NCBI GenBank assembly: GCA_034336665.1 | Contig: CM067566.1 | Location: forward strand, 22,605,330-22,669,329 | Origin: Luscinia megarhynchos | Taxonomy: Eukaryota > Chordata > Aves > Passeriformes > Turdidae | DNA length: 64,000 nucleotides | Reading direction: 5' to 3' | Part shown: positions 13,299 to 28,200 of the stretch, piece after piece | How positions within the stretch are numbered: the stretch's first letter is position 1 | How the letters are laid out: each line of letters starts with the position of its first letter | The notes under the pieces: model-generated | What the model was told of the DNA's origin: nothing | Seen by the model: the letters and a program-made list of their open reading frames with translations, nothing else | Databases searched by the model: none | Translations under genes and position numbers: made by a program

Positions 13299-16200
13299 GC
13301 AAGTAAAGTTTTTGTGTATGCAATCATTGTACATTTCAAGTCATGTGTCTTGAGATGCTTTGTTTGTAAAAATAATTACAGCATAAAATGCAGAGGTATG
13401 TGTTTTAAAATAGTCTGATTTTTTTAGATATATATAAAAATTTTAAGCTTAGAAAACTATTTCAGTTCAGCTTCTGTGTTGCCTGGAGGGATCTGTTCTG
13501 CAGTAGGTTAGACTATCCCATATCAAGGTTAATTTACAAATATAAACTGTGTGATTTAATTGGTATAATTCTGACTTTTAGTTTGTTTACTGTCTTGACA
13601 GTTTGAGGTCCTTAACCATGAAGCATTAAGAAACTGAGCTTCAGACTGTACATGTGTTTCTGTGATCTAGAGTGGTGATTATTTGTAAACATTGCATTTC
13701 TCCTATCTCAAGCAGAGATGCTGTTGCAAGTTAAAATTTGGATTAATTTTGGGCATCTGGATGTCCCAATACTTAATTTATACTGATGGGGGGACTCTGT
13801 AATAGAACTTTGTATCTTTAGCGGTCTTCAAAAATTATACCTGACTTTCTAGTTTACTAAAGCTGATACCAATGATTATGCATCTCTTACAGTCTGCTAA
13901 AAGCAAAGTAACTTCCTTAAAGAAGCTTTAACAGAGGTTAATATAATATGCTTCTTCAGAGTTACAAAATTACTCAATAGTGCTGGTACTTGTAAACTTT
14001 TTGTATAATATATATGGAACCGGCAGACATACTTTCTATTTAAAGTTCTTTCATTATAAGTAAGGTTTTTAAATTTATTTTTAAAATTTTTGGATAGCTT
14101 TAAAACATTGTTTTACTTGACTTTCCCATGCCAGGTATCTACTTTGATTTGAATCTGTACTTTCAATAAAAAAGTATCAAGGAGTGCTTCAGGCAAATAA
14201 ATTGTTATGTTGGAATATGAAACAGTTTTGCAAGTTCTTCGGTTGCTTTAGTTGCTCTTTGCCTTTGAGCTAAGACTGCGAATTCAGTATTCCCCTGATA
14301 CATGCCATTGTTATTATTTTGAAAAAATAAATTCTCATCAGGTGGGGAAAATACGTGAAAATTGTTTTGTAGCTATAGAAGTACGTGCACTCGAAAGCAT
14401 TAGTGACTGCTAATGAAAATCTGTTTGTCTCATCTTCCCTAATGGAGGACATCCCTTGTGATTTGCTTTTCTGGACTAGAAGCTGGTGCAGTGGCATTGG
14501 ACTTGAGAGCAGGGAGAGTTTCTCCTCTTCTACCTTTGGGACCCAGGACAGGAAAAGCATGAGGAAATAGCCTAACAGTGGTTGACATGGAAGAATATTC
14601 AGCAGGGGTAGACATCAGAAGTTGACAAGAAGGGAAATTAGTCTGGAAGAAAGAGAGTAGAAAAGTGGAAGCAGCTGTAATGGTAGGGGTGCCCTACAGA
14701 ACTTTATTTCCAGAGTTCCTCAACAGTCTAGTAAATAATGGTGGTTTTCCCCTCTCCCTCCCTTCTCCCATGTGTCTCCATCTCATCAGCTGCTGATGTA
14801 TACTTGACAGATGATAATGTCTGGAAACAGTTTATTCTGATTGTAGTACGTGCCTTCAATTTAAAAGGAGTACTGTTCACCTAAAATACAGACTGGTGCT
14901 GGTGATTAGAAGTGAATAATTCTATTTAGAATTTAGTACTATTGTTGTTTTGCAATAATATAGTTAATCTTGTAAATCTAAGACTTAGCATTGTAGTAAC
15001 TTTAGCATCTGTATATAAGCAGAAACTAGGAAACATCTGAATAGTTGTAGAAGGGTGTTGATTTGGTGTTTGTTTTCCATCCTGAGAGAATTGAACCTCC
15101 TTGGGTGAGTTAGTTTGTCAGAGATTGCCATTTTTCCCTCCCTCTAGGTCAGTATTACCTTGGCTTATAAAATGGGCCTTTTTTGAGAATGTATTGAGAG
15201 TTATTTGAAATTAAAGATGTGTCACAAAAGTTAAAAACTATATAGCAGGTCACGAAGAGGGTGAAAAAAGATTGAAATGTCTATCTGCAGAGCTGGGTTC
15301 TGTGTGATGCTGAATGATTCAGGTAGACAAGAATTTCAAAAGCTGGCTACTGTCTGCTCACATATTCAGCACATCCTGCTAGTGCAACACAGCAATATGT
15401 TTAGTGCAGAATTGATGTGAAATGCATGCATACTTACATACCTTTGAGTACATTTAATTATGAGAATATTGTAAATAGCCCTTTTTATTCTGATTATGGC
15501 AGGGATCTCATGGAAGAGTAATGTGATTGTATGCTTACTTTAATCTAGAAGTCATATGCTTCAAGGATCAAAATGAGAGTTACTGCCAGCCCAGTTTCTG
15601 GTGTTTCCTGACATTAGAATAATTTGCTGTGGAATGTTAATTTTTCTGTAATATAGTTATGTGCATTTATTCCCTTACATAATTATGAAGGGCGTGCCAG
15701 TGTGTGTCATCTTCCTTTTATGACTATAGCAGTAATGCATACTGCATAATTGCTGGCTGATGTTTTGTCATCTATAATCTGAACAGTGACACAGCAAGAA
15801 GTGCTTTATGAAGAAGTTTTATGCAGTAGTTCTGGTCAGACAGTCTCTGTGATACAGGAGGGAATTCTAGAACCATTGTGAAGTGAAAGAGCAGTTGTTG
15901 ACCATAGCTGGTGAGGTATCTGAAACCAAAATGCTGCTGCAAAACCTTTTATAGGTAATGCTGGAACATTAGTTAAGAATGACCGAGAGGAAGAATGCCG
16001 TCTATTGACAAAATTTACAACTTTTATTTTTCTGTTAGTAGTGTCAACTCATATTAATCAATTATCAGAGTATTGCAAGACACAACTTTAACTGAAACGT
16101 GTTTACATCCCATGTTAAAATGTATTTGGAGAGAGGACTTTTGAGAGACTTGATTAATGGCTGCTGGATTCTACTTAATTCAAGAGCTTTTCAGTACATA

Positions 16201-19200
16201 GATTGGGGTTCTGTGGGTTTGGATTTTTTGAGGATTGTGTTTTTTTAAAGCCTGTGTAATATTGGTATTAATTTGAAGCCAAGCTTGCATGTGAGCCATA
16301 GCAACTGCAAAAAATTTAATAAGGTGTTTCTTCAAGGGAAATAGCTAAAAATTGCTCAAACTCTTGTGAGACCTATTCCATTAGGACTACAGAAGGAATA
16401 GTATGCCATTACTTCTTAATTCAATTTCAGACATTAAATAGCCACAAAAAAAGCCATTCACATTTATACTCTTTAAAAAAAAAAAGCAGAAATAATGGCA
16501 TGCAGAAGTTAATATATTAGTCATTTGTATTTTAAATTTAATATTTAAAAATTCACAGATTTGTTTAGGTTATGTCTTTAAGCCTGTATTTTTAACTGCA
16601 AAGTTTAGTGCAAACAATACTATATAAATAATAGTACCACTCATCAATATCTGGTGTAAAATATTGGTGGTTGAATACTCTGTTAGGTAGAAGACTGTAA
16701 TTGTGGTAAGCAGAAGAAATGGTAACACCTAAGGATAGATTTCATATTACCTTACAAAATGTTGTGTCAGCAAAATCATAGAAGGACTGATAAATTTTTG
16801 TAATCCAGGCAGAGTGTAGCTGGTTTTTTTCCTTAAAAACAGTTGCTGCTGAATTATGCTTCAGTTTAAAGAAAAGGAAAACCAAACTTCCTTAAGGTCT
16901 CTTATTGATGTATGTGTCTTCAAAACTCTTTCTCCTGTGCTGTCCTGCAGCAGACCAGCAATCAATTTAGACATTACTATTATAATTTTGGATTTATTGG
17001 TCTTATATAGTATTTTCTGTAAAAACTTCCCAAGTTACTTTAGTGTTGAGAAAAAGAACAGCTGTAGACAATAGTAAAATATCAAACTGATACTAAGTAG
17101 TTTCAGGTGGAGTGTATTAGACTGAAATACATTTTAAAAGTGAGAGCTGTTAGAAGCTGCTAATGTGTTTTTTGGCACAGATAAAAAGATGCCCTATACT
17201 GTAACTGCTGAGAGGAATACTTTTTTTCCCTGTGTATCTTGCTGCCAAGTGTTGTAATTACTTGTGAGCTAGTTTTGTATAGCTTGATTTCCAGAGTAAA
17301 TCGCTCTGGAAATCTCAAGGAAAATAGATTGCAAATAATTCAGCTTTCATTCAAGAAATGGTGTAAATTGTAACACCTTATACTGATAGAGGCAAAAGGT
17401 TTCTGAAAGAAGAGCAGCAGGTTGAAGAAAAAACTTGCAAGAGAGGATAAATGCTTTCAGTTTTTATAAAAACTAGATGCCTAATTTGGTGTGTATGTTT
17501 TCTTTATACCCTCTTCTTTTTGTCATTGAACTGCTAGGCAAATGGCCTTCACTGGGCAGGCAGAGATAGTTTGAGATTGCTCCAGAAGACATAAGTATTG
17601 GTAGTGAACTTGAAAGTTAACAGAGCTATAATGGAAATAAGATAGGGAATGATACTGTGACAAAGAGATAAAACTGAGAAATATTTAAAATTGGGCAGTA
17701 GGAGGGGGTTCTGTGTTCCAAGCTCCTATTACCCTTTATCATATGCTCTGGCCCTTCATGTTATATTAATGGTACTGGTGTATTAAAGTGTTTGCAGAAT
17801 TGAAACAGAAGTAACACTTCAGGTGGTAATGTAGAACATAACAAAATTTAAACACTGATACCTCCTTTTTATTTTTTTTCCCAAAGTGTGTTTTCTGAGA
17901 GTTATTTGAATGTATTTGAATTCCAAAAAGTTTAACATGAAATACAGGAAATTTCAATTGTGTTATTTGAAGAAAATTTGTAGTGGGGTATCAGAAAAGA
18001 GTTAAAATGATATAATATCCAATGTTCTGGATATTCCTGTGGCCTCTTTTTTCATCTGTTTAAGAGATATTTGGTTCATATCTTGATATATTTTACTAAA
18101 ATAAAGCATGGGAATGATGAGGTTGGGAATGAGAATCTACACATAAAATATACCTAAGAAGTATATGTACTGATTTGCATAAGCAAACACAGTTTTTCTG
18201 ACCTTATATACATTTATTTATGTAATACATGAAATCTAAATGTATCTCCTAACTCACACTGATGGGTAAATTTTAATTATTGAAAATCTGCTCATTTAGA
18301 AATATAAGTTCTGTGTCATGAAAGACTTAAGTTTGAGTATATGTTATATATAAAATATACATTCTGTTATATAATTATACCAAAATGTTCTTTTGGTGTA
18401 ATTTCCAACTTGTTCTTGTCTTTTGCAGGTGGGAGGTATCAACTAGAGATAAAAATCCCAGAAACATATCCATTTAATCCTCCTAAGGTACTGCAAACAC
18501 ATATTTTTGGATAATACAATGTGGCTTACAAGTTGGGTTTGAGTATTCTTATTTACGTGTTTGCTTGTTTGTTTGGGTTTTTTGTTTGGTTTTTGTTTGT
18601 TTGTTTTAAAAAATTCACTTCTAGACGAGGATTGGAATTGTTATGTTTAGATAGCAATAAAGCAGGATGCAAAACTGTATCCAATCAGAAGTACACTCTG
18701 ATTGTTCCTAAAAGTACAAAGTGGGAAATTCTGGGGAGGAAATTTGGCTTTATTATTGACCCTAATGTAATATTTTTCTGACAAGATAAATACAGTTTTC
18801 AAGTAGTTTAAATATGTAGAGAATACAGCTGTCTTCCCTCCCCCTCAGCACTGTTGAAGAAATGTCATAATAGGAAATTATTGGTTCTTTTAATTTTTTG
18901 GTCTCTATAGGTTGTACTTAAAGGGTCCTTGAATCTAACCTACCAAGTTTCTAGTAATAATTAAGTAGTGACATGTACAGCTGTGTGTGTTGAAGAACCA
19001 ACAGACGAATAGTCTTACTGCTTCTCTGTTTAAGGAATAGATAACATGCACATGGATGAGAGATGAGAAATGGCTGTGGTAACGTTGCTCAAATATTTCT
19101 CACAACTTACTGGCCTTTTAACTTTACTACATCTTTCTAGAATTTCAGTTTTGTGATTCCACTATGAATAATGTTCTCCCCAGCCATGTGCAGCTGCAGC

Positions 19201-22200
19201 TGTACATTCCTGTGCCCTGATTTAGTCCACTCTTCAATGGCATCAATCAGTAGATGCCTCAGTTGTCTGACTCAACTTCTTCATTGGTTTTATGTTTGTC
19301 TGAAAGATGTCTTTGAACCAAGAACATGTCCTAGATTCTTATTAATTCCACCCCAATGTGTAATACTGGGAAGGAACAGGGGAAGAGGAGAAAGAGAGTG
19401 GTGGCAGTAGCTCTTAGGTTCTTTGAATTGCTTCCTTGAGGCTGAAGCAAAAGACACAGAAAATCTTAAAGAAATATCTGTTGGTCTCAGTTCTTCAATC
19501 TGCACACATTCTGATGGGAGCTCTCTAAAGGAGAGCTGAAACAGGTTGTAGATGCTGAAAGATAAGTCTGAATACCATGATTTAGTTGCTGCTTTATGTC
19601 TTGGTGGTCTCCATTTTCAGAGTTCATAGGCAGCGTTGTAGCATAGTACTGCTTATTCTGGAGTCTTGAATTGGAAGTGGTTTTTTGCTTGTGTCTGGCC
19701 CTGCCTTTCATCTGAAAGATTTCTTTAGCTTCTTCAGTGTGTGCTTTGACAGCCATTGTTAGTAGTCATTCACTGTGAGAAATTATCCAGTATTTACATT
19801 GCTTTTTACATTTTCCAAGTGTTATATGGAGTTGAGGTAGTTAATAAATGCTTCAGCTGACATGATAGGTTATTTTTGTCCTGGAAAGCAGAACTGTTCT
19901 GGTCTTGCCTATTTAGGCACCAGGATTGCACTGATTTTATTATAGCCTTGTGTGTATGGTCTTTTGCTGTAGTGCCTGACAGATGATGTATTCTCTTCAC
20001 TGATTTGCTTACAGGTCTGGGGCAAAAGTTGAGAGATCTGTGCTGTACATAATATGCTTTTCAGGAGTTTGGGGTGAGGAGGAGATAAGAAACAGGTCAA
20101 AATCACTGGAAGGCAGTTAAAGTACAAGAAAGAAACATGAAGAAAATGAAAGGGGAATTTCCAAAAGCACGTATGTCCTTTCTGAGGACAGCTTTGGTCT
20201 CCAAGACTTTTAAGAGAAAGTGCTTCTTTTACCTTGCTCAGTGTCTTAAAAAAAGCCCAGAAAACCCAAACCACCAAAACCTGGTTTCAGTATTGCATTG
20301 TGAACATGAGTACATTATAGTGTAAAAATATAGACATGATTAACGAATGAATGCTGGGACTAGATCTTTTCAATAGCAAATAAAAATAATAGTAATCTAG
20401 TTACATTTTGGGTTGGTTAACAGCTTTCTGCATATGAGGTAATGAGGCAGGATGGTTGTAGATGAAGTAGGATCCACCAAAGAAATTTTTCTAATACTTC
20501 TGTTGCCAACAGTTTAGCTCAACAGTGAGTGATATCCAGTTCCTATGTTAAGAGTTCAGGATTTTGTGAAGTCTAGAAAGCCCACTTTTAATAATGTAAT
20601 TTTAACTCTGTGTTTGAGCATCTGCTTGTCAAAACACTTGTATACTGGAGGGTATTTCTAACTAGCTTTAGGTGATGCAGGGGTGTGAACACATGACACG
20701 TGAGAAAGAGTTAGGGATGAGTTTGGGGAGCTGCAATGGGCAGCAGTCAGTTTTGAGCAAGGCGAGGCTCTAACAGCCTTACAAACTTGAAGCTGTCTGA
20801 AACAAGCAGTATCATGTCTTAGTTTCCATTTGTAGTACTACATTTTCTAAATTAGTATTTCTTCCTAATATGATTTTAAATGGTGGATTTAAAATGTTTA
20901 TTTCATTTACTGCATTCAATTACTGTTTTTGTTTTTAAAAATTGTCTTCTTTTTTAGGTGCGGTTTATCACCAAAATATGGCATCCTAATATTAGCTCAG
21001 TCACTGGGGCCATTTGTTTGGATATTCTGAAAGATCAATGGTAAGATTCCATGGGGATTTAAATATGCAAAATCAAGTATACTGGTGTCCTGGATAGGAG
21101 GCATCAGCTCACCTTGCTTTTTACCTTGTGCTTATAATTTGAAATGTCCTTAAAGCACACATTTTGGTGTAGTATTCTGAGGTGCAAGCAGAAGATTGGT
21201 AATTTTGGAAAGCACTAAGTATCTATTATATACACAGAGAGTTCTTCCAAAATTTTTTGCACTAGAATGAACATTGAATTGTTGATATTTTGGATGGGTG
21301 GTTTTATATTAGTTAATTTTTATGTTAGTTCTTTTCTGTTAACAAATACTCCATATTGCCTTCTTTGGTCAGTTAATGTTACTGCAGAAGTTTTAATAGC
21401 CAAAACCTGTGGAATAGACTTGTGTCCAAACTAACAGCTGCGCTCATTGTTCATTTGTTTTACAAAGTAATTGATTTCATGTGGTTTGAAGATTGTGTAC
21501 AACAGTTGTATGATAGACATGATACCTAATACAGATGGTTATTTTCCTCCATGTCTGCCCCAAAAGAATAGGACTGTAATTCCCCAGCAGATCATACCGT
21601 ATCTAATCCATACTAACTTCAAATGCTTGTGAAGTCAAAAACTTTGTCAAGAGTGCTCTTGGCCAAGCAGACATCAGTTGAGTTTGAAACAGAAACTTTA
21701 AAGGAGAATGCTGAAATCTTGAGGTCTTGCAGGTGATACATCTAGGGTACTAATCTTTTACAGTTGTATGAGATTATAGAAATCATCTGGCACAGTATAG
21801 TGTAAATTACTGAAATGAAATTGTAATGGTCATAAACTGTTATCTTTCTAACTTCTGGAATGGCAGGTACTTTCTTACCATCTCAGAGCACTTGGGGTTC
21901 ATTCAGGCAATCAAATGTTTCAATATGCATGCCATGGTACCTGATACAGTTTTTCTTATCAGTAAAGCCTGTACACTTTTGTACCTGCATCTAATTGATC
22001 ATACCACCCTACAGTTTTACTGGAGATTAATGAGACTAACTGAGAGATTGTACTGTGAAGCAGATTAATGAATGGGGATGAGGTTGTCTCTAAGTATCGA
22101 AAGGAAACAAAGACCTAAAAAACCCATGAGCTTCAACGTAATTTATGTACTTTTTGGAGTTGTTAGTCAAAATCTTTGATATATGAGAAGGACAAACAGG

Positions 22201-25200
22201 AGAGAAGAGTCGACCTGTGTTCTTGTAATCTTTGAGTTACATCTAGCACAGATAACAAAGATCTGTGTCTTATTTCTATTATTTCTGCTTAATGAAAAAC
22301 ACCCAAACATTAATATCTTCCTTCTCCAATATATATACTTAATAGGAGTGTTGGAACAAGAATTTGACTTCTGTATATTTAAACCAGCTGACACAAGAAA
22401 CACCAGTATTATGCCAGTTACATAGTTCTAAATTCTTCCTTTGAAACAGTGTTTTCATTTGGAAGCACTAAGGAGAGAATTGCACAGGATCTGGTGCTGA
22501 CAGTGGGAGATTTCCTGTATAATATTAATCCTTCTTCAAATGATTCTTATGTAGGGTGATCCCTTCATTTTCTAGTGGTGCTATTTGTAAGTTTTGTTTC
22601 TTTTCAAATCATAGAATGGTATATGAAAATCACTTGAGCACTGTTAAAGTGCATGTCAAAGCTTCTAATCCTTTGATAAGAACAAACTTATAGCTTCCTC
22701 TGTTGTTTACTGTTTAAAACATTTCTGTATTGTGATAGATAAGACTTTTTTTTTTCCTGAGTAGCTTTCTAAAAGTCACTGAGCAATATGAATGGTTAAT
22801 ATGGTTAATATTCTTTAAATAAGTTGCTTATTGTTCTTCAATATATGCAGCTTTAGTTAATTAAGAAATGCCCACAGCATAAAATCATAGAATGTTTGGA
22901 TTGGAAGAGACCTTAAAGATCATCTAGTTCAAACTCCCCTGCCATGGAGAGGATCAACTTCCACTAGACCAGGTTAAATCTGATGTGGTAACATTCATGA
23001 TGTATGTGCACACAGACAAAAATAAATATATGCAAAGGTATACTAAAGAACAGTTACCCTTGAGTTCAGTGAAATACTTGCAAATGCCTTTGGATCTTCT
23101 CAGTGGGAAAGGATTAAGCCTTGAGAATTGGTGAGGGTATGGCTTTCTATGACAATCCTCAGCCTCACAAACTTGAGAGTTCGCTGGTTCTGAGAGTCAT
23201 CCCACTCTGGGAAATGCTGGTCACAGCCTGCTGTGGTCCAGGACAGCTCAAAGGGTCTCAGTGCCACTATTCATGGGGACACAAGATGATTGACTTAAAT
23301 TATCAGTAAATTTCCGTCCTGGCTACAAGAGTGAGTTGGTATTTACTGGAATATTCCTTGAAAAGTCCAAGAACAAAAAATACTATTTCACTTGGTCTCT
23401 TGTTCAGATCGAAGAAGGAACTCAAGGCTATTTGTTGGAAAACAGGAGCTTGCTAGATAGCAGAAGTTCTGGGAGCAGACAGTGGTTTTGATAAGCTCAA
23501 ACCTAACTGTCCAGATGTCATTAATACAGGCTGAGACCTAACATGCATTCTTGAGACCACAGCTGGCCTAAGGAGGGACCCAGGGGGAGGATGTACCACC
23601 ACATACCACCAAAAATAAGTTTTCTGTGTGTCTTGAAAAGTGGTTTGAATAAAATAGTTTCATTAGAAAGCAAACAAATAAACAAAAAATAAGCGATCCA
23701 AATTCCCTCCCCCTCGATTAATAATTTAATATTTATTTTATCAGGCATTCAAAAGTAAATTGGATAAATGCAATTCTGAAATATTCCTGTGGAAATATTC
23801 TAGAAAATTGATTTAGTTCCACAAGCTTTTCAATAATGCTCCTCTTGTTGCTGTGTTTAAGTCTCAAATTTCACTGCATATCTGTTTTTCAGTGAGGTTT
23901 GAGAATTAAAGGACTGGAGAAGTTTGGCCTGTGGGCCTTAACAGGATTTCTGAAAGAGTTAGTAAGCTGATAAAATACTCATTTATAGGTAGTGAATGCA
24001 AATATAAAGATTTTAATGTATTTGTGTAGTTTTAGAAAGTCTCTTCCCTGCTCTCCCATCCTGTGGTAATGATTTCTGTTCTAATGAGCATAGTTGAGAT
24101 GATATTCTGCATATTGGCAGGAGGTTTTGTCAGTTTACAATGTAATGTCTTTAAATTATTTTTAATGAGTTTTATCAAATTCTTTTTCCACATTACCTGC
24201 TTGATACTGAAATTCTTTGCAGCTGTGGATTTTCATCATGTTTAGATTAAGTACCCGTTATGCTAGTTTGTTTGCAAAGCAGCTACTGTTTACTGCTAGA
24301 ATTAAAATAGGGGTATGATTTTGTAAAAGGAATACTGTTTATGCTTATCTGACATAATTTTCATTATGTGGTTTCACTTACTATGGCCTATATTTATCTT
24401 CTGGGCTAGTACTCTGTCTCAAAGCTTTAATCTTAAATATACAACGTATCTAATGCAGTTCATTGAAACCTGAGAACTAAATTACTTGAAAGCTGTTCCA
24501 CATAAATCCCTTGAGCAGAGATTATTAAGTGAGCGTGTCATGGCTGCATATATAGCTACAAAAACTTTCAGCTTTTGTGGGTTTGGCAGTTAACAATGAA
24601 TAATAAAAATATTTTTGTCACAGTGACTCTAGTGGAGGATTCGTGCTTTGGTTTTGCTTGACGTGCAGAATTCATTATAAGAGATAATACAATTTTAATA
24701 GATAAATAAGCAGTAGCCAGCTTGTAATCTTCCTGGGTACCCAGTGCTGTTGTTGTTGGGGAGCACTGAAGATTCTTAAAGCTTTGAGAAAAATGCAGAG
24801 AATATTAACATGGTTTTAGGGAGCCCTTCAGCAAGCAGGTTGTCTTCCCCCTCTACGTCAAAGCTATCCTATTACTCTTTTTTAAAGTTTTCTCTGATGG
24901 GTGCCTGGTCTTGTAGTTGTCCTGTAAATAGTGACTGTGCAACGGGCTTCTACTCAAAGGCCTTATTCATTACCTTCCAGATTCCATAAGCTGTTGGTAC
25001 AAGGTCCCAGAGATTTTCTCTTGGATTAATAAGCTTATTTATTTCCCAAATGGAACAAATATTGCCGATTATTTAGAAAAAATGTTCCCGTAGCCATTTT
25101 TGGTTGACAAGATGGAGTAGAAATCTGCTGGCTGCAGCTGTTCCTGGCATTCTGCTGGGTTACCCTCTTGGAATAATGAGAGAGATTGTTTCCTAGAGAG

Positions 25201-28200
25201 GAATGTAAAGAACGTAAGTAAAAACTTCCTAAATGGAGAATTACTTAGCCTTTAAAAATGAATCAGAAAAAGAAAACCTGGTGGTGTTTTGTAATCCTCT
25301 TAGGACTCTCTCTTCTCATCAAAAGGTAAAAGAGATTTCTTTCCTCAGGCATGCTGGGCACAGCTGGCTTGCTGTGCCTTTTAATGTTAACACTATAGTC
25401 ACCCAAAATAGGGGTGCTCTTTTTTAATGGAAATCCCCTCTAAGATATTATCTAAAAAAAAAAGAGGAAAAAAGTGTAAGTGAACAAAATGTATATCAGC
25501 TCTCTTTGTTCTGATTCAATCCAGATTTTCCTTGTGGTTTAGCAAATGCAATGCCAATAGAAAGCTGAGCTTTTGGTTTGGATGTCCAGAGTGGAGGCTT
25601 TTAGTTTCAAGTCCTCTGAGAGACAGTGTATCCCTGTAGGAGCTTTCTGCAGCTCACTGGTGCATGATAGTGGCCTCCTCCCATTTTGCAGATGGAAAAC
25701 CTGCATGATAGCTAAGCAACATTTTGGGATGGGAGTGGAAGTCAAGGGTTATTGTAAGCTGTAGGAGCAAACAGAAGCCAGTGATGTCATGGGACAAAGG
25801 CAATCTAAGGTCATGTGCAAGGCAAATGGAAGATTTTACCTGTAAAACTCATTATACAACCTGGCTGCTTGTTGCTGGTGTTCAGTCAGGTTTCCATTGG
25901 AGTAGTGTACCTGCTTAGAGAGCTGTTGTGCAAGAAAGGTGGGAACCATAGGAAAAATCCAGACTGAAGTAACAAGAATTATGGTCTAAGCAAAAACAAT
26001 GTACAGTGAAAGATTGGAAAGCCATCTCATAGTGCAGAATATCAATCATGGTGCAGAATTGAAGTTGATACTCCAAGAGCCTTCTGAGGCTTGAGTTAAG
26101 CACAGATCAGATGGAAGTCTGTCAGGAGCAATATCAAATCTTGCCTTTGGCAGGGAGAAGAGAACAAACCTAGAATGCAACCATGCAGCTGGCTTGAGAA
26201 TTGATTGAACTCCATGATCTGTTGCACATAAATCCATGCCTAGAAGTAAACATCAAATGTAAGAAGAGTTGGCAATACCTAATCTTTTCAAGGTTCTATT
26301 CTAGGTCAATAAACCTTTGAGGTGCATTGGAAAATTCACAAGATCTGTATCTTTGCACTGGAAATTTGTTTTAAGGAAAATGCAGCATTTTTTTTTGTTC
26401 TTCCCCTGGACATTATTCTTTGGCTTGTGAAGATGTTGGGGAGGGTGTGTGTGTGTGTTTTTAGCTTTGTGCCACTATCAGTATAGATTTTCTTTCAGAA
26501 CTGCAGATGGGAATTGTTTTTGCTTTTTGCTCATGAGGAACAGGTCCTGCCTTACTGGTATTTGGAAATATAATTCTAGGCAGTCATCTCCATTCACTGT
26601 ATTTTCCCAAAAGAAGGTAATGGGAAGAAAGAAGAGCTTTTAAGTTCATGGGAAATCAGAATCTATTTTTAGCTGTTCCTTCAGTTTCTTCTGTGAATCT
26701 TAATATATATCTGAAAAATTAAGACTAATCTATGTAGAAAATAACAAGCTGTTTTTACTTTCTTTGATCAGGAAAGCTAATTGGTGTTGTAAAGGTAGAA
26801 GATTTTAGATGGTTATGCAATAGTTACCAAAAATATGTCAGTTTTTCTTCACATTAATTACAAACTTTAATTTCTTCTTTTGTTTAATGCAAACAGCAGC
26901 TGAAGCTGTAATGGGTTTTCTTTTATGATTTAAGGATGCTTCTTTCAATGTTTATGTCTAGTAAGGCTGTCTTACACTATGCATGAAATGTGAAAGCTGT
27001 TTTGAGACATGAGACTTGAAAATAAGTTGTAAGCTACATTTTTAAACCTTTTTATAAATATGGCTAAACTAATCTTGTCTGAAACTTAGTATTTCAGAGT
27101 TTAAATTTTCTGATCATATAGCCATCATATAGCCATATATAAATGGATAAGTTGTTACTTTTTACTGTTATTTTGAATTTGGAATGTCAGATGTTCAAGT
27201 GTGGCTATGCTTTGTATAAAAATCTACATATATGACAGGTGAACCGGGGTTGAAATGACCTGGCAGTACTGAAAGCCAGAGACAGCTGGTGTCCATGGCA
27301 TCTTTGTTTCTCAGCTATGTCCCCACTCCCCAAAGTGTATTTTACCCTCCTCTCCTAGTAAGTACAGTGTAAGTGGAAGTAAATTCCATATAAATGTGGC
27401 ACAAAAGGCTGTGATCCTTTTTATGTCATCTTCTCTTCATTTTCAGATGTCTCTAAAGTAGAAGGATTTCTGCAAAGGAAAGGACAGAACAGCTTTTATT
27501 TGGAGAAAGTAACTATAGCATTAGCTATGGTTGAAAGATATTTCATGTTACGTCTGTCTTTAAAACTAGAGTAAATAACATAATAAAATTACTTAACTGG
27601 AAGAAAGACTTTAAGTTTTACAGTGGGTATGGTAGATATGATAGTACCTGAAATTGACTGCATAAAAATAAAAATTATTACATACATTTGAGCACAGTAA
27701 AGCCTGAAAGACTTAGTATTCCACCTGAATGCTGGAATAGTAAATATGCTGCATTACATTCCTGTAATGGTAGCAGATGACATTGTGAATTATATCATCA
27801 ATGTGTACATTAAATAGGTTAATTTCAAGATAGTGTAAACCAGTAGAGATTAAAAGCCCAAGGAAATTATAAGAGCAAAATAGCATTAGGTACACGTAAA
27901 GAAAAGGCAATTACTCAGGAATAGGTTTGAAAGAGAAGAATTGTATGTTGTGATGGTTTGTCATTTGTCAGAATTCAGATTTAAAAGTGTAAGGGTTTTT
28001 TTAAGATTTAAGTCTACTACGTTTAGCTTAAGGGGCTTCAAGCTGGTATGGCAGTTGGAATGAGACACTATGTGCTAATTAAAATCTCTGTCATTTGGGA
28101 TGTTTCTCACTTGCATTTTGATGTAGAACACTGCACTGTGAAAGCTCAGCAATAATTATCAAGCTAAAAAATAACTCACTGAGAAAAATCTTCTAGAATT

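Noticed and set aside
13299..13308. Alternative GT donor (GTAAAG) at 13303 for UBE2K exon 2
   Set aside because: Using it would add five bases and shift the frame, destroying the conserved join to exon 3.
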